64,000 bases of DNA, taken from assembly GCA_964458605.1 (NCBI GenBank), contig CAYWLS010000002.1, positions 1-64,000 on the forward strand. Reading direction: 5' to 3'. Below the pieces are notes generated by a model. The model was not told the origin of the DNA. It saw only the letters and a program-made list of their open reading frames with translations, and did not search any database. A program made the position numbers and the translations under genes. The DNA is from JBBSNV01 sp964458605 (GTDB taxonomy: Bacteria > Pseudomonadota > Alphaproteobacteria > Reyranellales > JAQSWP01). Shown here in pieces: positions 25,791 through 36,599 of this stretch (the first letter of the stretch is position 1; each line of letters opens with the position of its first letter).

Positions 25791-27037
25791 TTCCGTTGCC
25801 CGAGGCGGCGGCCCAGCCTCACGCCAGCCAGCCCCATCCCGCCAAGCCCCGGCGCATCACCATCCTGGGCGCGACCGGCTCGGTCGGCTGCAGTACCATC
25901 GATCTGGTCGAGCGCCATCGCGAGCACTACGAGGTCGAGGCGCTGACCGCCAACCGCAACGTCGAATTGCTGGCCGAACAGGCGCGCCGGCTGCGCGCCA
26001 GGCTGGCCGTGGTGGCCGATCCCGAGCGCTACAAGGCGCTGTGCGAGGCGCTGAGCGGCTCGGGCATCGAAGCCGCCGCCGGCCCGCAGGCGGTGGTCGA
26101 GGCCGCCGCCCGGCCGGCGGAGTGGGTGATGGCGGCGATCGTCGGCGCCGCCGGCCTGGCGCCGACCCTGGCGGCGATCCAGCGCGGCGCGGCGATCGGC
26201 CTGGCCAACAAGGAATGCCTGGTCTGCGCCGGCGGGCTGATGATGCAGGCGGTGCGGGCGCATGGCGCCACCCTGCTGCCGGTCGACAGCGAGCACAGCG
26301 CCATCTTCCAGGTATTCGACTTCGACCAGCCCGAGCGGGTCGAGCGCATCGTGCTGACCGCCTCGGGCGGGCCGTTCCGCAACTGGTCGCTGGCCGACAT
26401 GGCGCATGCCACGCCGGCCCAGGCGATGGCGCATCCCAACTGGGACATGGGCGCCAAGATCTCGATCGATTCGGCCACCATGATGAACAAGGGGCTGGAG
26501 ATCATCGAGGCGCATCATCTTTTCCCGGTGCCGGCCGAGCGCATCGAGGTGGTGGTGCATCCCCAATCGGTGATCCACTCCATGGTCGCCTATATCGACG
26601 GCTCGGTGCTGGCCCAGCTCGGCACGCCCGACATGCGCACGCCGATCGCCTATGCGCTGGGCTGGCCGCGCCGCATGGAGGCGCCGGCCGGGCGGCTCGA
26701 TTTCGCCTCGCTCACCGCGCTGACCTTCGAGAAGCCCGACGTCACCCGCTTCCCGGCGCTGCGCCTGGCGCGCGAGGCGCTCGGCCTGGGACCGTATGGT
26801 CCGGCCGTGCTCAACGCCGCCAACGAGCAGGCGGTGGCCGCCTTCCTGGCTGCGCGCATCGGCTTCCTTGACATCGCGCGCATAGTCGAGGACACCTTGG
26901 CCCGGTTCTACGCGACGCGGCGCGCAGAATCCGGAGGCCAATCCTGCGGCCCGACATTGCAGGCCGTCTACGCCGCCGACGCCGAAGCGCGGCGTGCGGC
27001 GGACCGCTTGATCGCCGGCATCGAACAGCGCCGCTAA
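25781..27037 (+). CDS. dxr: 1-deoxy-D-xylulose-5-phosphate reductoisomerase
   Basis: The enzyme performs the second step of the MEP isoprenoid pathway, DXP to MEP with NADPH, and thereby supplies UppS. The 418 residues show the nucleotide-binding ITILGATGSVGCSTIDL near 24-40, the active-site VDSEHSAIFQ near 167-176, ASGGPFRNW near 192-200, and HPNWDMGAKISIDSATMMNK near 215-234. A short Pro/Ala-rich N-terminal extension precedes the Rossmann fold. Translation is coupled to cdsA by a 10-nt overlap. Confidence 0.97.
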   Translation: MAVIPLPEAAAQPHASQPHPAKPRRITILGATGSVGCSTIDLVERHREHYEVEALTANRNVELLAEQARRLRARLAVVADPERYKALCEALSGSGIEAAAGPQAVVEAAARPAEWVMAAIVGAAGLAPTLAAIQRGAAIGLANKECLVCAGGLMMQAVRAHGATLLPVDSEHSAIFQVFDFDQPERVERIVLTASGGPFRNWSLADMAHATPAQAMAHPNWDMGAKISIDSATMMNKGLEIIEAHHLFPVPAERIEVVVHPQSVIHSMVAYIDGSVLAQLGTPDMRTPIAYALGWPRRMEAPAGRLDFASLTALTFEKPDVTRFPALRLAREALGLGPYGPAVLNAANEQAVAAFLAARIGFLDIARIVEDTLARFYATRRAESGGQSCGPTLQAVYAADAEARRAADRLIAGIEQRR

Positions 27038-27051
27038 TCGGAGATCGTGCG

Positions 27052-28464
27052 ATGGAGTTGCTGGACTTCATCTACAACAACGTCATCGTCTTCCTGATCG
27101 TCATGACGGTGCTCGTGTTCGTGCACGAGCTCGGCCATTATTTCGTGGCGCGGCGCTGCGGCGTCAAAGTCGAGACCTTCTCGATCGGCTTCGGTCCGGA
27201 GATCTATGGCTGGACCGGCCGCAAATCGGGCACCCGCTGGCGCATCTCCGCCTTGCCGCTGGGCGGCTACGTCAAGTTCTTCGGCGACGCCAACCCCGCC
27301 AGCGTCGCCGCCGATGCGCCGCCGATGACCGCCGAGGAGCGCCAGGTCAGCTTCTTCCACAAGCCGGTGTGGCAGCGTTTCGCCGTGGCGATCGCCGGGC
27401 CCGCCGCCAATCTGATCTTCGCCGTGGTTGCGCTGGCGGCGATGTACATGCTCATCGGCCAGTCGATCACGCCGCCGATCGTCGGCTTCGTGCAGCCGAC
27501 CAGCGCCGCGGCCCAGGCCGGCCTGCAGCCGGGCGATCGCGTGCTGCGCGCCGACGGGCGCAGCGTCGACAGCTTCGAGGACGTCAACCAGTCGGTGCGC
27601 ATGCACCCCGACATCCCGTTCGCCATGACGGTCGATCGCGCCGGCAAGCGCATCGACCTGACCGTCACGCCGGCGGGCAGGGACGTGAGCGACCGCTTCG
27701 GCAACGTGCAGCATGTCGGCGATCTGGGCGCCGACAGCGTCGATGCCATGGCGCGGGTCGGCACCGTCATCGCCGGCAGCGCCGCCGAGACGGCGGGGCT
27801 GCAGCCGGGCGATCTGGTCACCGCCATCGACGGCAAGCCGGTCGTCACCTTCGACGACCTGCGCGCGGTCGTGGAACCCAATGCCGGCAACAGGCTGGTG
27901 TTCTCCATCGAGCGCAACGGCCAGCGGCTCGATGTGCCGGTGGTGCCCAAGGGCGAGGCGGTCAAGCAGCCCGATGGCGGCAGCAAGACGGTCGGCCGCA
28001 TCGGCGTCAGCAAGGCCTCGGCTGCCGAGCATCGCCGGCTCGATCCCGCTGCCGCGACCTGGCAGGCCGGCCGCCAGGTGGTCTACATGACGCAGTCGAT
28101 CTTCGGCGTCATCGGCCAGATCATCGCCGGCCAGCGTTCCGCCAAGGAGATCGGCGGCACCTTGCGCATCGCCAAGACCACCGGCGAGGCGTCCCAGATC
28201 GGCTGGGAGGCGGTGGCCCTGTTCGCCATCGGCCTGTCGATCTCGCTGGGCGTATTCAATCTGCTGCCGATACCGTTGCTGGACGGCGGCCATCTGCTGT
28301 TCTACGTGATCGAGGCAGTGCGGGGCCGGGCCCTGAGCGCCCGGATCCAGGAATACGGCTATCGCATCGGCTTGGTGCTGGTGTTTGGCCTGATAGTTTT
28401 CGCTACCTGGAACGATCTGGTGCTGCTAAAAGTAACCGATCTTGTAGGAAATATCGGCCGTTAG
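27052..28464 (+). CDS. rseP: Site-2 intramembrane zinc protease RseP
   Basis: This protease cleaves membrane-bound anti-sigma factors and remnant signal peptides in the inner membrane. The 470-residue protein has the zinc site HELGH at residues 25-29 within the first membrane helix and the C-terminal LPIPLLDGGHLLFY metal-binding motif near 403-416. Two PDZ domains lie in between, each marked by an AGLQPGD core near residues 155 and 247. It is 14 nt after dxr and 6 nt before bamA, placing envelope stress proteolysis with outer membrane assembly. Confidence 0.96.
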   Translation: MELLDFIYNNVIVFLIVMTVLVFVHELGHYFVARRCGVKVETFSIGFGPEIYGWTGRKSGTRWRISALPLGGYVKFFGDANPASVAADAPPMTAEERQVSFFHKPVWQRFAVAIAGPAANLIFAVVALAAMYMLIGQSITPPIVGFVQPTSAAAQAGLQPGDRVLRADGRSVDSFEDVNQSVRMHPDIPFAMTVDRAGKRIDLTVTPAGRDVSDRFGNVQHVGDLGADSVDAMARVGTVIAGSAAETAGLQPGDLVTAIDGKPVVTFDDLRAVVEPNAGNRLVFSIERNGQRLDVPVVPKGEAVKQPDGGSKTVGRIGVSKASAAEHRRLDPAAATWQAGRQVVYMTQSIFGVIGQIIAGQRSAKEIGGTLRIAKTTGEASQIGWEAVALFAIGLSISLGVFNLLPIPLLDGGHLLFYVIEAVRGRALSARIQEYGYRIGLVLVFGLIVFATWNDLVLLKVTDLVGNIGR

Positions 28465-28470
28465 GCCAAT

Positions 28471-30831
28471 ATGCTCAGGCAATTTGCTGGGGGAAGAGTG
28501 AGCAAGGTTCTATCGGCCGCCGTCAGCACGTTGATGCTCCTGTGCTGCCTGTTCGGGCACGTCGTGTCCCAGGCGCAAGCCCAGCCGGCGCGTCCGCCGG
28601 CCAATCGCGCGGCGCCGCAGCAATCGCCCTATGCCGAGGGTGGCACCATCGCCGGCATCGTCGTGCAGGGCAACAGCCGCGTCGAGCCGGACTCGGTCCG
28701 CTCCTACCTGGCGGTCAAGGAAGGCGACCCGTTCGACCCCGAGAAGCTCGACCAGTCGCTCAAGACGCTGTTCGCCACCGGCCTGTTCGCCGACGTCAAG
28801 CTGAGCCGCGACGGCAACAACCTGGTGATCCAGGTGGTCGAAAACCCGATCATCAACCGCATCGCCTTCGAGGGCAACAGCAAGCTCGAGGACGACGCGC
28901 TGCGCCAGGAAATCCAGTCGCGCCCGCGCGTGGTGTTCACCCGCGCCAAGGTGCAGGCCGACGTCAAGCGCATCCTCGAACTCTATCGCCGCTCCGGGCG
29001 CTTCAACGCGACCGTCGAGCCCAAGATCATCCAGCTCGAGCAGAACCGCGTCGACCTGGTGTTCGAGATCCACGAAGGTTCGACCACCGGCATCCGCGCC
29101 ATCACCTTCGTCGGCAACGAGCACTATTCCGACGGCAGCCTGCGCGAGGTCATCCGCACCAAGGAATCGGCCTGGTTCCGTTTCCTGTCGTCCGACGACC
29201 GGTACGATCCCGATCGCGTCAACTTCGACCGCGAATTGCTGCGCAAGTTCTATCTGTCGGAAGGCTATGCCGACTTCCGCGTCGCCTCGGCCGTGGCCGA
29301 ACTGACGCCGGACAAGGAAGACTTCTTCGTCACCTTCACGGTCAGCGAAGGGCCGCGCTACAAGTTCGGCAAGATCGACGTGGTGTCGCGCTTCGAGAAG
29401 CTCGACGTCGCGCCGCTGAAATCGCTGCTGACGGTGCACGAGGGCGATTGGTACGACGCCGACGAGGTCGATCGCACGATCAACGTGCTGACCGAGGAGG
29501 TCGGCAGCCTGGGCTATGCCTTCGTCGACATCCGGCCGAACATCAAGCGCAACAAGGACACCAGGACGATCGACCTGACCTTCGAGATTCAGGAAGGCCC
29601 GCGCGTCTATGTCGAGCGCATCAACATCTCCGGCAACACCCGCACCCTGGACAAGGTGATCCGGCGCGAGTTCCGCCTGGTCGAGGGCGACGCCTTCAAC
29701 GCCGCCAAGCTGCGCCGCTCGCAGCAGCGCCTCAACAATCTCGGTTTCTTCCAGAAGGTCGACATCTCCAACCAGCCCGGATCGGCGCCCGACAAGACGG
29801 TGATCGACGTCTCGGTGGTCGAGCAGAGTACCGGCGAACTGTCGTTCGGCGCCGGCTATTCGACGGCCGGCGGCGTGCTGGGCGACGTCAGCATCCACGA
29901 GCGCAACCTGCTGGGCCGCGGCCAGGACCTGCGGTTGGGCCTGTCGCTGGGCACCCAGCAGACCCAGATCAACCTCAGCTTCACCGAGCCGTATTTCCTC
30001 GATCGCAACGTGGCGGCCGGCTTCGACGTCTTCCGCATCACCACCGACAACCAGGACCAGAGTTCCTACGACCAGAAGTCGCTGGGCTTCGCGCTGCGCA
30101 CCGGCTTCAACCTGAGCGAAAACCTGCGCCAGAACCTGCACTACACCCTGCGCCAGGATATCGTGTCGAACGTGCCCAGCGGCGCCTCGATCTACATCAA
30201 GCAGCAGGAAGGCACGGCCTGGACGTCGGAAATCGGCACCCAGTTCATGTACGACCGGCGCGACAACCGCCAGTTCCCGAGCAAGGGCTACTTCCTGCGC
30301 TACGGGATCGACCTGGGCGGGCTGGGCGGCACCGAGCACTACGTGCGCAACAAGATCGACGGCGCCTATTTCTACTCGATCGCCGATCAGTGGGTGCTGT
30401 CGCTGAGCGGCGAGTTCGGCGTGGTGATGCCGATCAAGGACGATCTGCGCATCAGCAATCGCTGGTTCGTGGGCGGCGACAATTTGCGCGGCTTCGCGGT
30501 CGGCGGCATCGGTCCGCGCGATACTCACACACACGACGCGCTGGGCGGGCGCTATTACGGCGTCAGTTCGCTGGAACTCAGCTTCCCGCTGGGCCTGCCG
30601 CAGGAATTCCAGATCCTGGGCAAGGCCTTCACCGATGCCGGCACCTTGTGGGGCACCGAGGAATCGGGCCCGACGGTGGTCGACGACAAGGCGCTGCGCG
30701 CCTCGGTCGGCGTCGGCCTGCAGTGGATTTCGCCGTTCGGGCCGATCCGGGTGGACTACGCCATTCCGGTGGTCAAGAAGCCGTATGACGAAATCCAGCA
30801 CTTCCGCTTCAGCTTCGGGACGCGTTTCTAA
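28471..30831 (+). CDS. bamA: Outer membrane protein assembly factor BamA
   Basis: This is the central component of the BAM complex that inserts beta-barrel proteins into the outer membrane. The 786-residue precursor has a signal peptide (hydrophobic core near 10-28 ending SQAQA), five POTRA repeats from about 50 to 450, and a C-terminal 16-strand barrel. The barrel carries the VGGDNLRGF loop motif near 668 and ends in the aromatic signature FRFSFGTRF. Its presence shows that the cell has a genuine outer membrane. It is followed by skp. Confidence 0.97.
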   Translation: MLRQFAGGRVSKVLSAAVSTLMLLCCLFGHVVSQAQAQPARPPANRAAPQQSPYAEGGTIAGIVVQGNSRVEPDSVRSYLAVKEGDPFDPEKLDQSLKTLFATGLFADVKLSRDGNNLVIQVVENPIINRIAFEGNSKLEDDALRQEIQSRPRVVFTRAKVQADVKRILELYRRSGRFNATVEPKIIQLEQNRVDLVFEIHEGSTTGIRAITFVGNEHYSDGSLREVIRTKESAWFRFLSSDDRYDPDRVNFDRELLRKFYLSEGYADFRVASAVAELTPDKEDFFVTFTVSEGPRYKFGKIDVVSRFEKLDVAPLKSLLTVHEGDWYDADEVDRTINVLTEEVGSLGYAFVDIRPNIKRNKDTRTIDLTFEIQEGPRVYVERINISGNTRTLDKVIRREFRLVEGDAFNAAKLRRSQQRLNNLGFFQKVDISNQPGSAPDKTVIDVSVVEQSTGELSFGAGYSTAGGVLGDVSIHERNLLGRGQDLRLGLSLGTQQTQINLSFTEPYFLDRNVAAGFDVFRITTDNQDQSSYDQKSLGFALRTGFNLSENLRQNLHYTLRQDIVSNVPSGASIYIKQQEGTAWTSEIGTQFMYDRRDNRQFPSKGYFLRYGIDLGGLGGTEHYVRNKIDGAYFYSIADQWVLSLSGEFGVVMPIKDDLRISNRWFVGGDNLRGFAVGGIGPRDTHTHDALGGRYYGVSSLELSFPLGLPQEFQILGKAFTDAGTLWGTEESGPTVVDDKALRASVGVGLQWISPFGPIRVDYAIPVVKKPYDEIQHFRFSFGTRF

Positions 30832-30840
30832 GACGGTCGC

Positions 30841-31479
30841 ATGACGGCGCTCTCATCCTGCTGGAAGGGGCCCGCCGCCCTGCTGCTCGCGGCATCCACG
30901 TTCGCCACGGTCCCGGCCTGGTCGCAGCCGGCCGGCCGCCCCGGCGCGCCGACGGTTGCGCCATCGCCGGCGCCAGCCGTGCGCCCGCCGATCTTCGATC
31001 AGCCGCCGCTGCGCATCGCCATCATCGACATCGGCGCCGTGCTGCGCGATTCGAGCGCCGCGCTCGACCTGCAGCGCCAGATGCAGGAACAGCAGGACAT
31101 CTACCAGGTCGCTTTCGAGAAGGAGCAGCGCGAGCTGCGCCTGGCCGAAGACGACATCGAACGCCAGCGTTCCTCGTTGCCGGCGGACACCTATCGCGAC
31201 AAGCGTCAGGCGTTCCAGGACCGCCTCAACAAGGCGGCCGGCGACTTCCGCAATCGGCGTCGCCAGCTCGAGGAAGCATTCGGCGTCGCCAATGCCCAGA
31301 TCAACAAGACGCTGGCGGCGGTGATCGACGACCTGGCGACCAAGAACGGCATCAGCGTGGTGCTGCGCCGCGAAGCGGTGCTGTTCCAGAAGGACGCCAT
31401 CGACCTGACCCAGGCCGCGGTCGGGCTGCTCAACCAGCGCCTGCCCAACGTCAAGATCGCCGTTTCCCCGCTGCCCTGA
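30841..31479 (+). CDS. skp: OmpH/Skp family periplasmic chaperone
   Basis: This is a periplasmic holdase for unfolded outer membrane proteins. The 212-residue protein has an N-terminal signal (WKGPAALLLAASTFATVPAW) and a Pro/Ala-rich linker. Next comes the family core with IAIIDIGAVLRDSSAALDLQ, then a long charged coiled coil (residues about 75-150) and a C-terminal beta segment GISVVLRREAVLFQ. It follows bamA by 9 nt. In many alphaproteobacteria lpxD comes next, but here it does not. Confidence 0.9.
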   Translation: MTALSSCWKGPAALLLAASTFATVPAWSQPAGRPGAPTVAPSPAPAVRPPIFDQPPLRIAIIDIGAVLRDSSAALDLQRQMQEQQDIYQVAFEKEQRELRLAEDDIERQRSSLPADTYRDKRQAFQDRLNKAAGDFRNRRRQLEEAFGVANAQINKTLAAVIDDLATKNGISVVLRREAVLFQKDAIDLTQAAVGLLNQRLPNVKIAVSPLP

Positions 31480-31596
31480 CCGGTTCCGGCGCGATGGGAC
31501 CCGCAGACGTTGAAAATACCCGCCGGATCGGGCAAAAAAGGCAGTAATCCCGGCGCTGCGAGCGTCCATTCCCAGATTGCGGCAAGGACAGGCCAC

Positions 31597-32067
31597 GTGA
31601 CCCAACCGGCAGAGAAACTCGAGGATGTCGGCGCCGTCGATGTCGGGCGCATCATGCAGATGATCCCGCATCGCTATCCGTTCCTGCTGGTCGACCGGGT
31701 GGTGGACATCCGCCGCGACCTGAGCGCGATCGGCATCAAGAACGTGTCGATCAACGAGCAATTCTTCCAGGGTCACTTTCCGGGCATGCCGGTGATGCCG
31801 GGCGTGCTGCTGATCGAGAGCATGGCGCAGACCGCCGCGGTGCTGGTGGTTTCGACGCTGGGTGCGGAATTCGAGAGCAAGAAGGTCTATTTCATGTCGA
31901 TCGACAAGGCGCGCTTCCGCAAGCCGGTCGTGCCGGGCGATCGCATCGAAGTGCATGTCCGCAAGGAGCAGAGCCGCGGCATGGTGTGGAAGTTCAGCGC
32001 CGAGGCCAAGGTCGACGGCAAGCTGGTGGCGGAGGCGACCTTCGCCGCCATGATCATCGACGGCTAG
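31597..32067 (+). CDS. fabZ: 3-hydroxyacyl-[acyl-carrier-protein] dehydratase
   Basis: The enzyme dehydrates 3-hydroxyacyl-ACP in type II fatty acid synthesis. The 156-residue hotdog-fold protein contains IMQMIPHRYPFLLVDRVVD near 19-37, the catalytic histidine in FFQGHFPGMPVMPGV (H60), and the catalytic glutamate in LLIESMAQTA (E74). GTG at 31597 is chosen: AAGGACAGG stands just upstream and the length fits the family; in-frame codons further upstream give a non-conserved tail. fabZ usually sits between lpxD and lpxA, yet neither is present on either side. Confidence 0.94.
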   Translation: MTQPAEKLEDVGAVDVGRIMQMIPHRYPFLLVDRVVDIRRDLSAIGIKNVSINEQFFQGHFPGMPVMPGVLLIESMAQTAAVLVVSTLGAEFESKKVYFMSIDKARFRKPVVPGDRIEVHVRKEQSRGMVWKFSAEAKVDGKLVAEATFAAMIIDG

Positions 32068-32141
32068 TTCGCCCGGCCGGCGCCTTGCCGGCGCAGTGTG
32101 CCGCAGGCGAAGCCGACTGGAGCGCGGGAAGGAGCGGGGCC

Positions 32142-32582
32142 ATGGAAAGCCAACAAGCCTCTCGATCGAATGCCGCCGCGACGGGCGGCGAGGCCCGTCT
32201 GCTGCACACCATGATCCGGGTGTTCGATCTGAAGAAGTCGGTCGACTTCTATACCCGGTTGCTGGGCATGAAGGTGCTGCGCCAGCGCGACGTGCCGGCC
32301 GGCAAATACTCGCTGGCCTTCGTCGGCTACGGCGACGAGCGGACCGACAGCGTCATCGAGCTGACCTACAACTGGGACCAGAAGGAACCCTACCAGCTCG
32401 GCAGCGCCTTCGGTCACCTGGCGATCGGCGTCAAGGACATCTACGGCGTGTGCGAGAAGCTGAAGGCCGAGGGCGTGAAGATTCCGCGCCCGCCCGGTCC
32501 GGTGCAGCACGGCACCACCGTGATCGCCTTCATCGAGGATCCCGACGGCTACAAGATCGAGCTGATCCAGACCGCACAATAG
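32142..32582 (+). CDS. gloA: Lactoylglutathione lyase (glyoxalase I)
   Basis: The enzyme detoxifies methylglyoxal by converting its glutathione hemithioacetal to S-lactoylglutathione. The 146-residue protein has the four expected metal ligands: H22 in LLHTMIRVFDL, the glutamate in SVIELTYNWD near 69, the histidine in FGHLAIGVKD near 88, and the C-terminal glutamate in YKIELIQTA. The ATG at 32142 has GGGAAGGAG upstream. The first 18 residues are an unconserved tail. It occupies the position where lpxA would be expected after fabZ. Confidence 0.93.
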   Translation: MESQQASRSNAAATGGEARLLHTMIRVFDLKKSVDFYTRLLGMKVLRQRDVPAGKYSLAFVGYGDERTDSVIELTYNWDQKEPYQLGSAFGHLAIGVKDIYGVCEKLKAEGVKIPRPPGPVQHGTTVIAFIEDPDGYKIELIQTAQ

Positions 32583-32629
32583 GTTTCGTTCGGCAGAGGC
32601 GGCCACCGCCGGCTTACGCGGAGATTGCC

Positions 32630-33186
32630 GTGAGCGGTGTCCCGCTATTGTCCGGTGCGCACATCCTGTTGCGGCAATGGCGGCCGCACGACCGCGAACC
32701 GTTTGCTGCGCTCAACGCCGACCCGCGGGTGATGCAATTTTTCTCGCACCCTTTGAACCGCGCCGAAAGCGATGCCCGGCTGGCCGTATCGAGCGGCATT
32801 TGAGCGAGCGCGGCTTTGGCCTGTGGGCGGTGGAGCTGCCGGGCGTGGCGCCGTTCATCGGCTTCGTCGGCTTGGCGGCGCCGCGGTTCGATGCCCATTT
32901 CACGCCCTGCATCGAAATCGGCTGGCGCCTGGCCTTCGCGCATTGGCGCCAAGGCTATGCCAGCGAGGCCGCCCGGCTGGCACTCGATCATGGCTTCGCC
33001 GCCTTGCGCCTGAAGGAAATCGTTTCCTTCACGGCGGCCGGCAACGCCCGCTCGCGCGCCGTGATGCAGCGGCTGGGCATGCGCCACGATCCGGCCGACG
33101 ACTTCGACCATCCGGGCCTGCCGCAAAACCATGCGCTGCGCCGGCACGTATTGTACCGGCTGCGACCGGGCGAAGATAAAATCTAG
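32630..33186 (+). pseudogene. GNAT acetyltransferase (RimJ/RimL type) broken by a 1-base deletion
   Basis: Two frames together make one complete GNAT N-acetyltransferase. The first part (GTG 32630 to stop near 32802) reads LLSGAHILLRQWRPHDREPF and onward to NRAESDARLA. The second part continues in another frame with IERHLSERGFGLWAVELPG, then RLAFAHWRQGYASEAARLAL, the acetyl-CoA-binding helix, to the stop at 33186. Adding one base near 32783-32786 restores a family-typical join. Either the gene is inactive or the sequence has an indel error. The stop overlaps the convergent small gene by CTAG. The substrate, a protein or amino acid N-terminus or other amine, is unknown. Confidence 0.8.
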
Positions 33187-33398
33187 AGCAGGCCCAGGCC
33201 GCGCAATGCGCCGAGCGTCAGTGCTGCAACCAGCACGCCCAGGGCCAGCCGCAGGCCGGTGAAGCGCAATCCGCCCAGCCGCACGTTGTCGTTGGCCGGC
33301 GGACCCAGGCGGATATGCCGGCGCGCGACCGGCGGCGGCGCCGACAGCGGTTGCGCTGAGGGCGGCCGGGAACCCGAGAATCCGTGTTTTCCCGTCAC
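33183..33398 (-). CDS. Small hypothetical membrane protein
   Basis: This 71-residue open frame has GTG at 33396-33398 as the likely start, with AGAGGAAA just upstream as ribosome-binding site. The N-terminal half is polar and Pro/Arg-rich with a PPANDN motif near residue 39. The C-terminal 22 residues are hydrophobic (LRLALGVLVAALTLGALRGL) and would form one membrane helix. Its stop codon interlocks with the acetyltransferase stop through CTAG. I do not recognise it beyond its resemblance to short PPANDN-containing alphaproteobacterial proteins. A longer start at 33503 is possible but less likely. Confidence 0.5.
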   Translation of the reverse strand: MTGKHGFSGSRPPSAQPLSAPPPVARRHIRLGPPANDNVRLGGLRFTGLRLALGVLVAALTLGALRGLGLL

Positions 33399-33484
33399 GC
33401 AGTTTCCTCTTGTCGACTTTGGCCGGGCCACGCCGGAGGCGCCCGGTTGGACTTGTCGATTCATGCTAACAGGGATGGGCGCAA

Positions 33485-33520
33485 CAGAAAAGTGGCGCTG
33501 CACGGGACAGCGCCGCTTGT
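33485..33520 (-). terminator. Intrinsic terminator of gltA
   Basis: On the minus strand GGCGCTG pairs with CAGCGCC (plus positions 33508-33514 and 33494-33500) around a 7-nt loop, extended by neighbouring bases, and is followed by CTTTTCT. It lies about 40 nt past the gltA stop and is correctly oriented for it. Confidence 0.65.
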
Positions 33521-33555
33521 TGCATAAACGCGAATAAGAGTTGGCGGCCGCGGAC

Positions 33556-34950
<1,395 letters not shown>

Positions 34951-35090
34951 CGTTTTCCTACCGTTGGTGGCGAAGCCGGAAGCCGGCGGCTGCCGGGTCC
35001 GGCGAACATGGCGAGATGCCGAATTTGGCCGTTACCTTAGTGGCTTTGGCTGCCATTCGCAATTGCAGCAACGCGCTGAAATACGTTGAT

Positions 35091-36482
35091 TCAGGCGATC
35101 AACCTGCCAAGCGAATCCTCGCGCCCCAGCACGGCCAGGACCTCGAAGATTCCCGGCGAGACGGTGCTGCCGGTCAGCGCCGCGCGCAGCGGCTGGGCGA
35201 CGTTGCCGAGCTTCACGCCGCGGCCCTCGGCAAAGGCCTTCACCGCATTCTCCAGCGCCGGCTCGGTCCATTCGCCAACGCCACCCAGCGCGGCGTGCAG
35301 ATCGCGCAGCAGGGCCTTGTTGTCGGCGTTCAATATTGCCTGCGCCTTGGCATCGGGCGACACCGCGCCATGGCGGGCATAGAAGCGCAGATTGTCGGCC
35401 AGCTCGTTGAGCGTGCGCGAGCGCTGCTTGACGCCGTTCATGCCCTTGAGCACGCGCGCCGCCAGGTCGACGGGCAGGGGACCGCCGGCCGCCGTTTCCA
35501 GCCGCGAGCGCACCAGTTCGAGCAGCTCGCCGTCCGGCGTCTCGCGCATGTAGTGCGCGTTGAGGTTGGTGAGCTTGTCCATGTCGAAGCGCGCTGCCGA
35601 ACGGCCGACATTGGCCAAATCGAACCACTGGATCGCCTGCTCGGTCGAGATGATCTCGTCGTCGCCGTGGCTCCAGCCCAGCCGCAGCAGGTAGTTGCGC
35701 AGCGCCGCCGGCAGGAAGCCCATGTCGCGATAGGCATCGACGCCCAGCGCGCCATGGCGCTTGCTGAGCTTGGCGCCGTCGGGGCCGTGGATCAGCGGGA
35801 TATGGGCAAAGTGCGGGATGTTCCAGCCCATGGCGCGATAGACCTGGATCTGGCGGAACGTGTTGTTGAGATGGTCGTCGCCACGGATCACATGGGTGAT
35901 GCCCATGTCGTGATCGTCGACCACCACGGCCAGCATGTAGGTCGGCGTGCCGTCGGCGCGCAGCAGCACCATGTCGTCGAGCTGGGAATTGGCCACCGTG
36001 ACCTTGCCCTGGACCAGATCCTCGACCACGGTCTCGCCGTCCTGCTCGGCCTTGATGCGGATCACCGGCTTGACGCCCGGCGGCGCTTCGCGGGGATCGC
36101 GGTCGCGCCAGCGCCCGTCGTAGCGCGGCGGCCGTTTCTCGGCGATCGCGCGCTTGCGCATTTCGTCGAGTTCCTCCGGCGAGCAGTAGCAGTAATAGGC
36201 TTTGCCTCGGTCCAGCAGTTCCCGGGCCACCGCGGCGTGGCGCGCCGCCTGGGCGAACTGGAACACCGTGGTGTCGTCCCAATCCAGCCCCAGCCAGGAC
36301 AGGCCGTCGAGAATGGCCTCGATCGCCTCTTTGGTCGAACGCTGCCGGTCGGTATCCTCGATGCGCAACCGGTACTTGCCGCCGTGGTGGCGGGCGAACA
36401 GCCAGTTGAACAGCGCGGTGCGCGCGCCGCCGATATGCAGGAAACCGGTCGGCGAGGGGGCAAAACGGGCAACGACGCTCAT
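35091..36482 (-). CDS. gltX: Glutamyl-tRNA synthetase
   Basis: This class I synthetase charges tRNA-Glu (and possibly tRNA-Gln, for later amidation). The 463-residue protein has the HIGH-type motif ARFAPSPTGFLHIGGARTAL near 5-24, the KMSKS-type motif DGAKLSKRHGALGV near 242-255, and a C-terminal anticodon-binding helical domain. The ATG at 36482 opens the conserved sequence; upstream codons in frame are not conserved. It is followed by gltA on the same strand after about 140 nt. Alphaproteobacteria often have two gltX paralogues, and only this one is seen here. Confidence 0.95.
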   Translation of the reverse strand: MSVVARFAPSPTGFLHIGGARTALFNWLFARHHGGKYRLRIEDTDRQRSTKEAIEAILDGLSWLGLDWDDTTVFQFAQAARHAAVARELLDRGKAYYCYCSPEELDEMRKRAIAEKRPPRYDGRWRDRDPREAPPGVKPVIRIKAEQDGETVVEDLVQGKVTVANSQLDDMVLLRADGTPTYMLAVVVDDHDMGITHVIRGDDHLNNTFRQIQVYRAMGWNIPHFAHIPLIHGPDGAKLSKRHGALGVDAYRDMGFLPAALRNYLLRLGWSHGDDEIISTEQAIQWFDLANVGRSAARFDMDKLTNLNAHYMRETPDGELLELVRSRLETAAGGPLPVDLAARVLKGMNGVKQRSRTLNELADNLRFYARHGAVSPDAKAQAILNADNKALLRDLHAALGGVGEWTEPALENAVKAFAEGRGVKLGNVAQPLRAALTGSTVSPGIFEVLAVLGREDSLGRLIA

Positions 36483-36599
36483 GCGGCAACTTCCGACAGA
36501 ATTGGTGACGATGGGGCTTGCCGCGCATAGCCGGGCGGCGCAGGCGCCCCCGCCGCGGCGCGGCAAGGCCAGTATGCCGCGGAGCGGCAAAAGCGGCGT

